A stretch of DNA of 50,010 bases from JAVBSC01 sp031547305 (GCA_031547305.1 JAVBSC010000049.1:1-50010), one strand, 5' to 3'; positions 41,935 to 50,010 are shown, counted from the stretch's first letter. A program made the numbers and translations. The notes: generated by a model not told the origin, from the sequence alone.

Positions 41935-43011
41935 ATGGCTATCCCCGGACTCTATATAGGTTCCACCGCGCCTTACGCCGGAAAAAACACCCTGAGCATC
42001 GGCCTGGGGCTGCGTTTTGAAAGAGACGGCCACAACCCGGGCTATATGAAGCCCGTGGGCACCATGCCATTTGAACGGGACGGCAAAATAGCGGACGAGG
42101 ATTCCTGCTTTGTCCAGGATGTGCTGAACCGGAACGAGCCGACCGAACTGGTCACCCCGCTGGTGATCACCCAGGATTTCCGGGTCCGGGCCTTCAGTTC
42201 CCAGGTGGACACGGGCGTCCTGCTTGAAGGCATTAAAAAAGCCTATGCCGAGCTTTCCGCCAGGTACGACCTTATGCTGGTGGCCGGGGCCGGCAGCATG
42301 TTCTCCGGCCGCTACTGCCGCCTGGACGGCATAAGCCTGGTCCGGGAACTGGGCCTGAAGGCCCTGATCATCGATCGCCTGGACCAGGAACTGAACTATG
42401 ACATACTGGTATCTCTGAAGGATTCTCTGGGCGACAGCCTGGCCGGCGTGATCATCAACGACATCCCGTCAAACTTTATGGATGAGGTGGAAGGGCTGAT
42501 CAAGCCTTTTCTTGAGCGCAACAAAGTCCCGGTCCTGGGCATCATTCCCAGCGACCCGCTGATGGGGTCGGTGCGCGCCTCGGACCTGGCCGAATGTCTG
42601 GGCGGCCGCATGGTGGCTTCCCAAAACCGCTCTGAACGCATGGTGGAAAGCTTCCTTATAGGCTCCATGCAGGTGGAAAACTTCATGGCCTACTTCCGGC
42701 GCACCAGCAGTTCCGCGGTCATTGTGGGCGGCGACCGGGCGGACGTGCAGCTGGTGGCCATTGAAGGGGATTGCGCCTGCCTTATTCTGACAGGCAATCT
42801 TTACCCCAATGACATTATCCTCTCCAGGGCCGACTCCCTGAACGTGCCCATCATCATGGTGCGCGAAGACACCTACAGCGTGGCCAAAAAGATGGATCAA
42901 CTGCTCAACCGGCACAAGCTGCGCGACATTCGCAAAATACGCCAGGCCGCCCAACTTGTGAGCTCTAACACGGATTTTCACGCCTTAAGCCAAGCTCTGG
43001 GGCTTAATTAA
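41935..43011 (+). CDS. Phosphotransacetylase-like protein (BioD-like N-terminus plus DRTGG domain)
   Basis: 358 residues. The N-terminal nucleotide-binding part (about 1-215) resembles dethiobiotin synthetase (LYIGSTAPYAGKNTLSIGLGL; LMLVAGAGSMF). The C-terminal DRTGG domain (about 220-330) includes SSSAVIVGGDRADVQLVAIEGDCACLILTGNLYPN. These resemble the non-catalytic N-terminal part of long phosphate acetyltransferases; the catalytic domain is absent. Next to the ADP-forming CoA synthetase, it is likely regulatory in acetyl-CoA/acetyl-phosphate metabolism. AAGGAG upstream. Confidence 0.82.
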   Translation: MAIPGLYIGSTAPYAGKNTLSIGLGLRFERDGHNPGYMKPVGTMPFERDGKIADEDSCFVQDVLNRNEPTELVTPLVITQDFRVRAFSSQVDTGVLLEGIKKAYAELSARYDLMLVAGAGSMFSGRYCRLDGISLVRELGLKALIIDRLDQELNYDILVSLKDSLGDSLAGVIINDIPSNFMDEVEGLIKPFLERNKVPVLGIIPSDPLMGSVRASDLAECLGGRMVASQNRSERMVESFLIGSMQVENFMAYFRRTSSSAVIVGGDRADVQLVAIEGDCACLILTGNLYPNDIILSRADSLNVPIIMVREDTYSVAKKMDQLLNRHKLRDIRKIRQAAQLVSSNTDFHALSQALGLN

Positions 43012-43016
43012 ACGGC

Positions 43017-44231
43017 ATGTCCAGGTTCCCCGCCGGCACTGCAAGGGCTGCCCTTCCCTGGGTGGCCCTTTTAGCGTTCATGTTCTTTGTGAACTACACG
43101 GACCGGGCCTCTCTGGGGCCCATTCTGGTGTATATAGAACAGGACTGGGGCCTGGACCACGCCCAGTCCGCCCGTCTTCTGCTCTTCATGTCCACAGGGT
43201 GCAGTTGCGGCATGTTTTTGTCCTCTTTTCTGGCCAGCCGGTTCAAGCCGCGCCGGATAGTGGCTTTTTCCGCCATCAGCGGCGGCATATTCCTGGCGGC
43301 CGTCCAGTTCGCCGGCGGCTACGCCACAGCGGCCCTGGCCCTGACCCTGTACGGCCTTTGCGCCGGGTTGTACTTCAACGCCGCCATGTCCGCGCTGACC
43401 AGCCTGGTGACCGCCTCCCTCTGGAGCTGGGCTGTTTCCATACACGAGCTGGCCCCCACCCTGAGCTTCATTCTGACCCCGCGCCTAGCCGACGGCCTGG
43501 CCTGGGCCGCCGGCTGGCGGACCGCTTTTTTGATCCTGGGCCTCTTTACCGTGGCGTCCGGAATCATGTTCTGGCTCCTGGGCCGGGGCGGCGACCAGCT
43601 AATTGACGTGCCCTCGGCGAGCGGCCTGCGCGAGCTGGCCAAATCTCCCATGCTCTGGCTTTTAACCTGGATTCTGGCTCTGGCCGCGGCCGGAGAGTTT
43701 GCCCCCTACAGCGTGCTGCCCCTGCACCTGACCTCTGACCGGGGTTTTACTCCGGCTTCGGCCGGCACCCTGCTCATGCAATCGCGCCTGGCCACACCAC
43801 TGGCCGTGCTCCTGGGCGGCTGGACCGCCTCGCGCTTCGGCCACGCCAGGCTTCTGGCGTTTTCCTTCCTGCTGGAAGCCCTGGCCTCGTTTCTAATGGG
43901 CCTGCAATGGATGCCAGCCTTTCTTACCGGCATGTTCATCCAGCCCCTGGCCATCGCTTTTGCCTTCCCGGCGATTTTTTCCATGTTCGGACTGGCTTTT
44001 CCGGCCGGCCTGCTGCCCATGGCCCTGGCCGTGGCCGTTCCCCTGGGGTCCTATCTTGGCACCGGCGGGCTCACCGCGATTTTAGGCTACTGGGGCAAGC
44101 TTCTGAGCTTTAACGCCGGTTTTGTCATGCTCGGCGCGTTCTACCTTGCGACAACGCTTGTTACCCTGCATATTTTCCGCAAAAACCCGATTGCATCTAT
44201 AGACCCTGCCAATACCCTCAAAAAAACATAG
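43017..44231 (+). CDS. MFS transporter
   Basis: 404 residues with about twelve hydrophobic segments. The N-terminal half includes FFVNYTDRASLGPILVYIEQDWGL and the A-motif-like region SRFKPRRI; a second copy is in SRFGHARLL. Starts 5 bases after the phosphotransacetylase-like gene, so translation is probably coupled and its substrate may be an organic acid, but nothing in the sequence proves this. Confidence 0.85.
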   Translation: MSRFPAGTARAALPWVALLAFMFFVNYTDRASLGPILVYIEQDWGLDHAQSARLLLFMSTGCSCGMFLSSFLASRFKPRRIVAFSAISGGIFLAAVQFAGGYATAALALTLYGLCAGLYFNAAMSALTSLVTASLWSWAVSIHELAPTLSFILTPRLADGLAWAAGWRTAFLILGLFTVASGIMFWLLGRGGDQLIDVPSASGLRELAKSPMLWLLTWILALAAAGEFAPYSVLPLHLTSDRGFTPASAGTLLMQSRLATPLAVLLGGWTASRFGHARLLAFSFLLEALASFLMGLQWMPAFLTGMFIQPLAIAFAFPAIFSMFGLAFPAGLLPMALAVAVPLGSYLGTGGLTAILGYWGKLLSFNAGFVMLGAFYLATTLVTLHIFRKNPIASIDPANTLKKT

Positions 44232-44343
44232 CACAAAAAACCAAAAAATAGCATGAAGTGCCATGTTTGAACAAACAGTCATGCCTAATCGCGCTTTTAC
44301 CTTGTAACTATTCAATAATAACCATAATTTTCCCCATATTCTA

Positions 44344-44372
44344 TTGACAGAAGCTATACTCAGCTTCTAAGC
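44344..44372 (+). promoter_or_regulatory. hysBA promoter region with overlapping operator-like dyad
   Basis: A perfect -35 TTGACA (44344-44349) is followed by a poor -10 (TAAGCT, 18-base spacing). The perfect 7-bp inverted repeat AGAAGCT-ATACTC-AGCTTCT (44349-44368) begins at the last base of the -35 and fills the spacer, the place of a repressor site. It is about 90 bases before the hysB start. Confidence 0.5.
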
Positions 44373-44455
44373 TTATTTGAGGCGTTATTACAGGTTCCAC
44401 GTTTATTTCCTTCTATTCACTCACAAAATGCGCATACCAAACCAAGGAGGCAGGG

Positions 44456-45409
44456 ATGGGTCTTAACAGACGCGACTTTGTCAAAATGTGTACGGGTACG
44501 GTGGCCGGCATCGGGATTTCCCAGATGTTCCACCCGGCCGTTTGCGAAGCCATTTCCGGCTCGCTCAACGGCTCCCGCCCGCCGGTGCTGTGGCTTCAGG
44601 GCCAGGGCTGCACCGGCTGTTCCGTTTCCCTTTTAAACAGCGTTCACCCCACCATCGCGGACGTGCTGCTCAAGGTCATCAGCCTGGAGTTTCACCCCAC
44701 GGTAATGGCCTGGGAAGGTGAGCCGGCATTCCAGCACATGCTGAACATCGCCAAGGAATACAAAGGCAAGTTCTTCATCGTGGTGGAAGGCGCGGTTCCT
44801 GTGGAAGCGGACGGCAAGTACTGTGTGATCGGCGAAATCGCCCACAAGGAATACACCATCGCGGACACCCTCAAGGAAATCGGCCCGCAGGCCGCGGCCG
44901 TGCTGGCCGTGGGCACCTGCGCCGCCTACGGAGGCATTCCGGCCGCCCAGGGCAGCATTACCGGAGCCACGGCCGTTTCCAAATTCCTCGCCGACCAGGG
45001 CATAAAAACACCGGTGGTGAACATTCCCGGCTGCCCGCCGCATCCGGACTGGATAGTCGGCACACTTACCGTGGCTCTGGACGCCATAGGCAAGCTCGGC
45101 ATGGAAGCCGGCCTGGCCGAAGTGGTGAAAGTGCTGGACAGCGACGGCCGCCCGAACCTGTTTTACGGCAACAACATTCACGAAAACTGTCCTTACCTGC
45201 CCCGCTACGATGACGGCAAAATGGCTCCCACCTTTACCCAGAAAAAAGACTGCCGCTACGACCTCGGCTGCAAGGGCCCGTCCACCATGGCGGACTGCTA
45301 TGAGCGCAAGTGGAACGGCGGCGTCAACTGGTGTATTCAGAACGCCGTATGCATCGGCTGCGTGGAATCCGACTTCCCTGACGGCAAGTCGCCCTTCTAC
45401 GAAGCCTGA
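44456..45409 (+). CDS. hysB: [NiFeSe] hydrogenase small subunit
   Basis: 317 residues. Twin-arginine signal LNRRDFVKM near the start sends the folded pair to the periplasm. Iron-sulfur ligands are in LQGQGCTGCSVSLLNSV, AVGTCAAYGG, NIPGCPPHPDWI, CRYDLGCKGP, NWCIQNAVCIGC, enough for three [4Fe-4S] clusters of the [NiFeSe] type. It passes electrons between the active site in HysA and periplasmic cytochrome c3. Sequence is very close to Desulfovibrio HysB. hysA follows 33 bp later. Confidence 0.95.
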   Translation: MGLNRRDFVKMCTGTVAGIGISQMFHPAVCEAISGSLNGSRPPVLWLQGQGCTGCSVSLLNSVHPTIADVLLKVISLEFHPTVMAWEGEPAFQHMLNIAKEYKGKFFIVVEGAVPVEADGKYCVIGEIAHKEYTIADTLKEIGPQAAAVLAVGTCAAYGGIPAAQGSITGATAVSKFLADQGIKTPVVNIPGCPPHPDWIVGTLTVALDAIGKLGMEAGLAEVVKVLDSDGRPNLFYGNNIHENCPYLPRYDDGKMAPTFTQKKDCRYDLGCKGPSTMADCYERKWNGGVNWCIQNAVCIGCVESDFPDGKSPFYEA

Positions 45410-45442
45410 TCCCTTTTAGCCAACAAGTAAGGAGAAAAACAT

Positions 45443-46978
45443 ATGTCCGGTTGCACGCCAAAAGCAGCGCCCGGAGCCGTGGCAGGCCAGAAAAAAACCA
45501 TCGCCATCGATCCGGTGACCAGAATTGAAGGTCACCTTAAGGCCGAAGTGGTGGTGGAAAACGGCAAGGTTGTCGAAGCCCACGTCTCCGGAGGCATGTT
45601 CCGCGGCTTTGAAAATATTCTGAAAGGACGCGATCCGCGCGATTCCTCGCAAATCGTCCAGCGCATCTGCGGCGTTTGCCCCACGGCCCACGCCACGGCT
45701 TCCTGCCTGGCCCTGGATCAGGCTTTCAAGGTTAAGGTTCCCGGCAACGGGCGCGTTACCCGCAACCTGATCTTCGCCTCCAACTATTTGCAGTCCCACA
45801 TTCTGCACTTCTATCACCTGGCGGCCCAGGACTTTGTGCAGGGGCCGGACAGCGCGCCCTTTGTGCCGCGCTATAAGAATTCCGACCTGCGCCTGCCCGC
45901 CAACATAAACTCCGCCGCTGTGGACCAATACGTGGAAGCGCTGGAAGTGCGGCGCATCGCCCACGAAATGGTCGCCATGTTCGGCGGCCGCATGCCGCAC
46001 GTCCAGGGAATGGTCGTGGGCGGCGCCACGGAAATACCCACCAAGGAAAAACTGGTGGAATACGCGGCCCGCTTCAAGAAAGTGCGCGCCTTTGTGGAAG
46101 AAAAATACCTGCCCACCGTGTACACCGTGGGCGCGGCCTACAAAGACCTGTTCTCCTGCGGACAGGGCCACAAGAACGCCATATGCTACGGCGCCTTCCC
46201 CCTGGATGACGCCGGCAAGTCCACAGCCTTCAAGCGCGGCGCCTACATAAACGGCCAGGACGTGGCCGTGGATACCACGCTGATCAAAGAGTACGTGAAG
46301 TACTCCTGGTTTGACGACTCCACCACCGGCCTGAACTACCGCAACGGAAAAACCGAACCCAAGTACGGCAAGGCCGGCGCCTACAGCTTCGTCAAAGCCC
46401 CGCGCTACAACGACAGCCCGGCGGAAGTGGGCCCCCTGGCCCGCATGTGGGTGACCAACCCGAACATCTCGCCCACCGGCAAAAAAATGCTCAAAGAGCA
46501 CTTTGGCCTGGACGTCAAAAAGTTCCGGGACCTGGGCGAGGAAGCGGCTTTCTCCCTGATGGGCCGCCACGTGGCCAGAGCGGAGGAAACCTACTACATG
46601 CTCGGCTTCATTGAGCGCTGGCTCAAGGAAGTCGCCCCCGGCAAAGAAACCTACGCCAAGGCCGCCATTCCGGCCAGCGGCGAAGGCCTTGGCCTGACCG
46701 AAGCCCCGCGCGGCGCGCTCCTGCATTACATTAACATTCAGGAGTCCAAAATCGGCAATTACCAGATCATTCCGGCCACTATCTGGAACGCTTCCCCCAA
46801 GGACGACGCGGGCAAACGCGGCCCCATCGAGGAGGCCCTGATCGGCGTGCCGGTGGCCGATGCCGACAACCCCGTAAACGTGGCGAGGTTGATCCGCGCC
46901 TTTGACCCGTGACTGGGCTGCGCCGTGCACGTGCTGCACGCTGAATCCGGCAAAGTCACCGTGGTGGAATACAAGTAG
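45443..46978 (+). CDS. hysA: [NiFeSe] hydrogenase large subunit, selenoprotein (Sec490 at UGA)
   Basis: 511 residues when the TGA at 46910-46912 is read as selenocysteine. N-terminal ligand pair RICGVCPTAHATA; C-terminal ligand pair RAFDP-U-LGCAVH, so Sec490 and a cysteine three residues later hold the nickel. The tail after the His (VLHAESGKVTVVEYK) is the peptide removed by the maturation protease, and it keeps homology to Desulfovibrio HysA. Stopping at the UGA would remove two nickel ligands. No signal peptide; exported with HysB. A hairpin 9 bases after the UGA fits a SECIS. It oxidises or makes H2 and tolerates oxygen better than Cys enzymes. AAGGAG upstream. Confidence 0.96.
46922..46941 (+). 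promoter_or_regulatory. candidate SECIS hairpin in hysA
   Basis: GC-C-GUGCA / UGCAC-GC with loop CGUGC and one bulged C starts 9 bases after the UGA at 46910-46912. The loop carries the G/U expected for SelB recognition. Confidence 0.65.
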
Positions 46979-46986
46979 AAAAAACA

Positions 46987-47019
46987 AGTGGGGGGGGCGC
47001 AAGCCCCCTCACTCGTTTT
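46987..47019 (+). terminator. terminator after hysA
   Basis: AGTG-GGGGG / CCCCC-T-CACT hairpin followed by CGTTTTA, starting 9 bases past the hysA stop. Confidence 0.6.
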
Positions 47020-47035
47020 AGCAAACAACCTTGGC

Positions 47036-47084
47036 TGTCATGTATATATGACATACTTTTTATGCACGACAAAATAGGTGCATA
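47036..47084. promoter_or_regulatory. paired palindromes upstream of the toxin-antitoxin remnant
   Basis: TGTCAT-GTATAT-ATGACA (47036-47053) and TATGCAC-N10-GTGCATA (47061-47084), the second ending on the antitoxin ATG. Two dyads at the start are typical operators for antitoxin autorepression. Confidence 0.5.
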
Positions 47085-47258
47085 TGTCAGAATCAACCTT
47101 TACCATCCGGGTAGATGACCACCTTAAGTATGCCTTCACCGGGGCCGCGCATATTTCGGACCGGCGCGCGGTTGATCTGGGATTTTATGCGCGACTACGT
47201 GCAATCGGCAAGGGAGCGGCCGCGAAAGGCTCCTTGCCGCCAACGGAAAGCGGGCCTG
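47084..47258 (+). pseudogene. RelB/ParD-like antitoxin, frameshifted
   Basis: The ATG frame reads MSESTFTIRVDDHLKYAFT, then AAHISDRRA. From about 47170 the homologous continuation is in another frame: LIWDFMRDYVQSARERP. Together these restore a normal antitoxin layout (ribbon-helix-helix start, then the toxin-binding helix). A single-base insertion or two-base deletion near 47170 explains it. Confidence 0.7.
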
Positions 47259-47540
47259 ATGGAACTCTCATGGACTGAACAGGCGGATGCGGACCTGACG
47301 AACACCGTTGACTTTATCGCCAGAGACAACGCGCAATCCGCCCTGGAGATGGAAGACAGATTAAAGAGGGGCCGGGGGGCTCATCCCCATCCCGTATGCG
47401 GGAAAGCCATGGCGTGTGCCTGGCACAAGGGAATTTCCGGCGCACGAGCATTGCTATTTGGTCCACACGGTCAAGACGGACACTATTTTCATCCTGTCTG
47501 TAGCGCATACTTGCCGCCAATGGCCCGACCGTTCATTTAG
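47259..47540 (+). pseudogene. RelE/ParE-like toxin, frameshifted
   Basis: Frame 1 gives MELSWTEQADADLTNTVDFIARDNAQSALEMEDRL, the ParE/RelE start. The C-terminal half is in another frame from about 47400: KPWRVPGTREFPAHEHCYLV, then HTVKTDTIFILSVAHTCRQWP, the conserved end. The frameshift between about 47350 and 47405 abolishes the toxin. Confidence 0.75.
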
Positions 47541-48183
47541 CCGGCAAAACTTCCTTTACAAAATCGTGGCCGTTCCAGTTGTAGTGAATCCGGTTATCCA
47601 ACGGCACGTCCACTATGCCTTTGTCGCTCCAGAACACGGGCAGGGCTTCCAGGCGCTCGCCGTCCAGACAGATCATTATGCTGGGGTCCAACCCGGCCGG
47701 GAGTTTGCGTCCGGGAATAAAGAATTCGCCCACGCGCGGTTCTTCCGGCAGGGCCAGCGGCACCATGCGCCGCCTGATGTCAAAGCGCCAGAGCTCCAGA
47801 GCGCAGGAACCTTCGCCGCGCGCCCCGGCCGCCACTATAATGTCCCCGTTTTCCGCGTACAGGAGCTGGATGGTCACCTGAGTGTCGTTGAAAGGCCGGG
47901 AGGTGATGATCAGGGTGCTGTCGGTCTCCAGATCCACGCCCCAGAATTCTGTGACCCGTTTATCCAGCAGTTCGTATTTCTCAGCCTCGCTCAAGCCGGC
48001 CGGAGTGTTTTCAAAAATGGTGGCGGGCAGCAGGATGAGCATGTCGGCGGCCGTTGGCCAGACATGGATTCTTCCGATAAACGGCACCTTGCCGGATTCC
48101 TCGCCTTCCGCGGCCCAGGCCGCCGGGGCGAAACTCAGAAAAAAACACACGGCCATCAGACGAAATGCGAATACCGGGCGCAT
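47533..48183 (-). CDS. Secreted hypothetical protein
   Basis: 216 residues from the ATG at 48183 (AGGAG 9 bases upstream). Signal peptide MRPVFAFRLMAVCFFLSFAPAAWA. The mature part has no family I recognise; it is a mixed alpha/beta protein with LELWRFDIRRRMVPLAL and a C-terminal HYNWNGHDFVKEVLPAK. The stop overlaps the end of the toxin remnant on the other strand. Likely periplasmic. A start 16 codons earlier is possible but lacks a ribosome site. Confidence 0.7.
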   Translation of the reverse strand: MRPVFAFRLMAVCFFLSFAPAAWAAEGEESGKVPFIGRIHVWPTAADMLILLPATIFENTPAGLSEAEKYELLDKRVTEFWGVDLETDSTLIITSRPFNDTQVTIQLLYAENGDIIVAAGARGEGSCALELWRFDIRRRMVPLALPEEPRVGEFFIPGRKLPAGLDPSIMICLDGERLEALPVFWSDKGIVDVPLDNRIHYNWNGHDFVKEVLPAK

Positions 48184-48326
48184 GGGGTGAACTCCTGAAA
48201 AAACAGAGAAATAAAAACCTTCCCGCAGCATGACGCTTTGATATTGCTCCCTTCCGCCATAAACTTCAAGAGTGATTAATACAGAGCCGCTTTTATTTTA
48301 TGGCGCTTTATATTATAGCGGCTCCC

Positions 48327-49754
48327 ATGAACATCTTCGCGCGAACTCTTGCCAGGGCGGCCGGCGCGCTCGCCGTTCCCGTCATCATACTGCTTTGCCT
48401 GTCGCCCTGCCCGGCCATGGCGGCCGACGACACCGATCCGCCGCTCAAGGATGCCCAGGAGAGCAAGAAGCGCAGTTTTTCAACAGGCACGGCTTTTTTT
48501 GACGATGCGGCCGCAAACGCCAACCTGTTTTATTTTCAGCGCTACCGGGCCAGGTACGCCCTGGGCGGCGAACGCTACCGGACCAATCTGGATCACGCCA
48601 CGGCCGAAGCCGGGGCGGAATTTATTTCGGGGTTCATTGGGGGTGTTGCGGGGCTGGACTTCGGAGCCTTTGGAGCTGTGGATTTTTATAACCACGGCGC
48701 GCCGGACCACGAGATGAACTTCGTGCCCTGGCGCGATCCGTGGCACCCCAAGTGGGACCGCACCGACAACCTGGATGGGGCTTCCATATACAAGGCCAAC
48801 CTTAAATTCAAAGCCGGACCGGTCTGGGGACGGGCCGGGTATTTTCAGCCCAGCGGGCCGAGCACGCTGGGCGTGAACTGGTCCCTTTACCCCGGAACCT
48901 ACCTGGGCGGGGAAATCGGCGCGGATTTCGGGCCGCTTTCCATGTCCGCCGTGTATGCTTCGCAATACAAGGCCCCGTGGTATTCCGACACCTTCCGGTT
49001 TAAACAGAACGACGGCGAGACCGACGTGGACTATCTGTGGTCCGCCGGAGCCAGGTACGCTTTTCCGCAAGGCCTGATTCTGGAGGCGGCTTACGGCGAG
49101 TCCCAGGACTATCTGAAAAACGCCCACCTCAAGGGGCGCTATAAAACCGGGCTTGGCGAAGGCAGTCTGGAATTCGGCTACCAGCTTTACCTGATGTGGG
49201 ACAGCGATAATTCCGGCTCCGTAAACGATAATTTTGACGGCACGGCGTACCAGCACTATCTGTTCGGCGTTTATTCCCTGCAAAACTGGACCCTGCGACT
49301 GGAAGGCACGTATACTCTGGCCCCGCAGGACAACCCGAACCAGCTCGGCTATTTCGCCTACCGCCTGACTGTGCCCAACGGCAGTTCCAAGGGCGCTTAC
49401 GAAGCCTGGTGGGACGCCAGATCGGACTGGAACCACGACCGGGAGAAGGCGGTGTTTCTGGGGGTTTCCCGCAATCTGGACGACATTTTCATAAAAGGCT
49501 TCACTCTGGGCGCAGGCTACGCCCTCGGCTGGGACGGCAAGGCTTACGGATATTCGGAGCGCCTGCGCGAGGACGCCTGGACCTTTGACCTGAAATACAC
49601 GGTGCGTGAAGGATTTTTAAAAAACGCCTGGGCTCAGTTGCATTTTACGATTTACCACAACTACACCAGCCTGCCGAGTTGGGTAGGCTTTAAAAATGCC
49701 TTCCAGGACGAGCGGGATCTGAAGTTCCTGGTTGGCATACCCTTCAGTTTGTAG
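48327..49754 (+). CDS. Outer-membrane porin (OprD/chitoporin-like beta-barrel)
   Basis: 475 residues from the ATG at 48327, which gives a clean signal peptide (MNIFARTLARAAGALAVPVI to AMA-ADD). An ATG at 48300 would add nine residues. The mature protein alternates short aromatic-rich strands (GRAGYFQPSGPSTLGVNWSL, WTLRLEGTYTLAPQ, FTLGAGYALGWDGK, WAQLHFTIYHNY) and ends in phenylalanine-serine-leucine, as barrel proteins do. OprD-type porins admit small nutrients through the outer membrane. Substrate unknown. Confidence 0.78.
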   Translation: MNIFARTLARAAGALAVPVIILLCLSPCPAMAADDTDPPLKDAQESKKRSFSTGTAFFDDAAANANLFYFQRYRARYALGGERYRTNLDHATAEAGAEFISGFIGGVAGLDFGAFGAVDFYNHGAPDHEMNFVPWRDPWHPKWDRTDNLDGASIYKANLKFKAGPVWGRAGYFQPSGPSTLGVNWSLYPGTYLGGEIGADFGPLSMSAVYASQYKAPWYSDTFRFKQNDGETDVDYLWSAGARYAFPQGLILEAAYGESQDYLKNAHLKGRYKTGLGEGSLEFGYQLYLMWDSDNSGSVNDNFDGTAYQHYLFGVYSLQNWTLRLEGTYTLAPQDNPNQLGYFAYRLTVPNGSSKGAYEAWWDARSDWNHDREKAVFLGVSRNLDDIFIKGFTLGAGYALGWDGKAYGYSERLREDAWTFDLKYTVREGFLKNAWAQLHFTIYHNYTSLPSWVGFKNAFQDERDLKFLVGIPFSL

Positions 49755-49767
49755 CCAAACTTCCCCC

Positions 49768-49796
49768 TTGACCCGGCGGGGCAAGATTGGTTACTA
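49768..49796 (+). promoter_or_regulatory. promoter upstream of the tRNA-Arg region
   Basis: TTGACC (49768-49773), 17 bases, TTACTA (49791-49796). A transcript starting near 49803 would cover the tRNA remnant and the intact tRNA. Confidence 0.4.
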
Positions 49797-49805
49797 CCCC
49801 CTCAC

Positions 49806-49858
49806 GCGCCTGTAGCTCAGTCGGATAGAGCAGCTGCCTTCTAACAAAGTGAACGGCA
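49806..49858 (+). pseudogene. tRNA-Arg remnant (5' half and broken anticodon arm)
   Basis: GCGCCTG, TA, D arm GCTCAGTCGGATAGAGC, A, anticodon stem CTGCC, loop TTCTAAC, then nine extra bases (AAAGTGAAC) before the pairing GGCAG. No T arm or acceptor 3' strand follows. Its 5' acceptor (GCGCCTG) does not pair with the 3' end of the intact gene downstream, so it was a separate tRNA gene. Confidence 0.65.
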
Positions 49859-49922
49859 GCAAATTACGCCGAAAACGGGAACAAAAGGATTCAGGGCATA
49901 ACCATATAATTTTCTTCAAAAT

Positions 49923-49999
49923 GCGCCAGTAGCTCAGCCGGATAGAGCAGCAGCCTTCTAAGCTGCGGGCCGAGGGTTCGATTCCTTCCTGGCGCGCCA
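49923..49999 (+). tRNA. tRNA-Arg (anticodon UCU)
   Basis: 77 bases with encoded CCA. Acceptor GCGCCAG/CTGGCGC pairs fully; anticodon stem GCAGC/GCTGC encloses loop CTTCTAA (TCT); T arm GGTTCGATTCC present. Confidence 0.96.
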
Positions 50000-50010
50000 T
50001 TTTTCAGGGA

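Noticed and set aside
46910..46912. UGA in hysA as a true stop or nonsense mutation
   Set aside because: Homology continues past it with the second nickel ligand and the processing tail, and SelD is encoded in the same window.
45416..47002. 528-codon open frame opposite hysA
   Set aside because: Shadow frame; its length merely reflects codon bias of hysA.
49794..50000. Small minus-strand ORF with repeated CSIRLSY motif
   Set aside because: It is the antisense of the tRNA-Arg gene and its remnant, a known artefact.
1..50010. CRISPR arrays, prophage or insertion sequences
   Set aside because: No regularly spaced repeats, integrase, transposase or terminal-repeat pairs with a transposase frame were seen.

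Overview
The window is chromosomal DNA of a high-GC sulfate-reducing deltaproteobacterium, most likely a member of the Desulfovibrionaceae. The grounds are a periplasmic [NiFeSe] hydrogenase pair very close to Desulfovibrio HysBA, a selenocysteine-containing SelD, a tig-clpP-clpX-lon block, sigma-54-type flagellar promoters, an ADP-forming acyl-CoA synthetase next to a phosphotransacetylase-like protein, and a type A RNase P RNA. No intact mobile element or CRISPR array was seen.

Layout. 1-4.3 kb: tig, clpP, clpX and the start of lon, all on the minus strand. 4.6-12.4 kb: a minus-strand operon (permease, ATPase, two near-duplicate substrate-binding proteins, a cytoplasmic-looking sulfatase and a LuxR-type response regulator), with a 7-TM histidine kinase gene divergent from it. 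This looks like a sensor-controlled uptake and desulfation unit for a small sulfur-containing organic anion. 12.4-15.7 kb: tRNA-Leu, an orphan iron-type binding protein, selD and a LysR regulator. selD has an in-frame UGA near its start, so its true start is 17 codons upstream of the obvious ATG. 15.8-18.4 kb: a ZnuABC-like metal importer. 18.4-20.3 kb: two FlgO-family proteins and a small lipoprotein behind a near-consensus sigma-54 promoter. 20.3-20.9 kb: a noncoding or small-ORF region ending in a very strong terminator just before a NIF3-family gene. 21-24.2 kb: a zinc-ribbon coiled-coil protein, rnpB and a fused ispDF. 24.3-26 kb: an acyl-CoA synthetase.

26.1-38.6 kb is mainly motility: a STAS-like protein, a FapA/DUF342-like protein, two glycosyltransferases, fliK, flgD and flgE; then, on the minus strand, an MBL-fold hydrolase and a CorC/HlyC-type protein; then a flagellin gene with its own sigma-54 promoter. 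38.6-44.2 kb: rnc, ADP-forming CoA synthetase, BioD/DRTGG phosphotransacetylase-like protein and an MFS transporter. 44.3-47 kb: hysB and hysA; hysA reads through UGA as selenocysteine 490. 47-50 kb: a frameshifted toxin-antitoxin remnant, a secreted protein, an outer-membrane porin, a tRNA-Arg remnant and an intact tRNA-Arg(UCU).

The most distinctive content is the selenium circuit: SelD (itself a selenoprotein), its adjacent LysR regulator, and the selenoprotein hydrogenase that consumes the selenium. An ordinary gene caller would miscall both selenoprotein genes. Other points for a second look are the terminator-ended leader before NIF3, a 57-codon small ORF without a standard start, AGAGC-type palindromic repeats, and the decayed toxin-antitoxin and tRNA genes.
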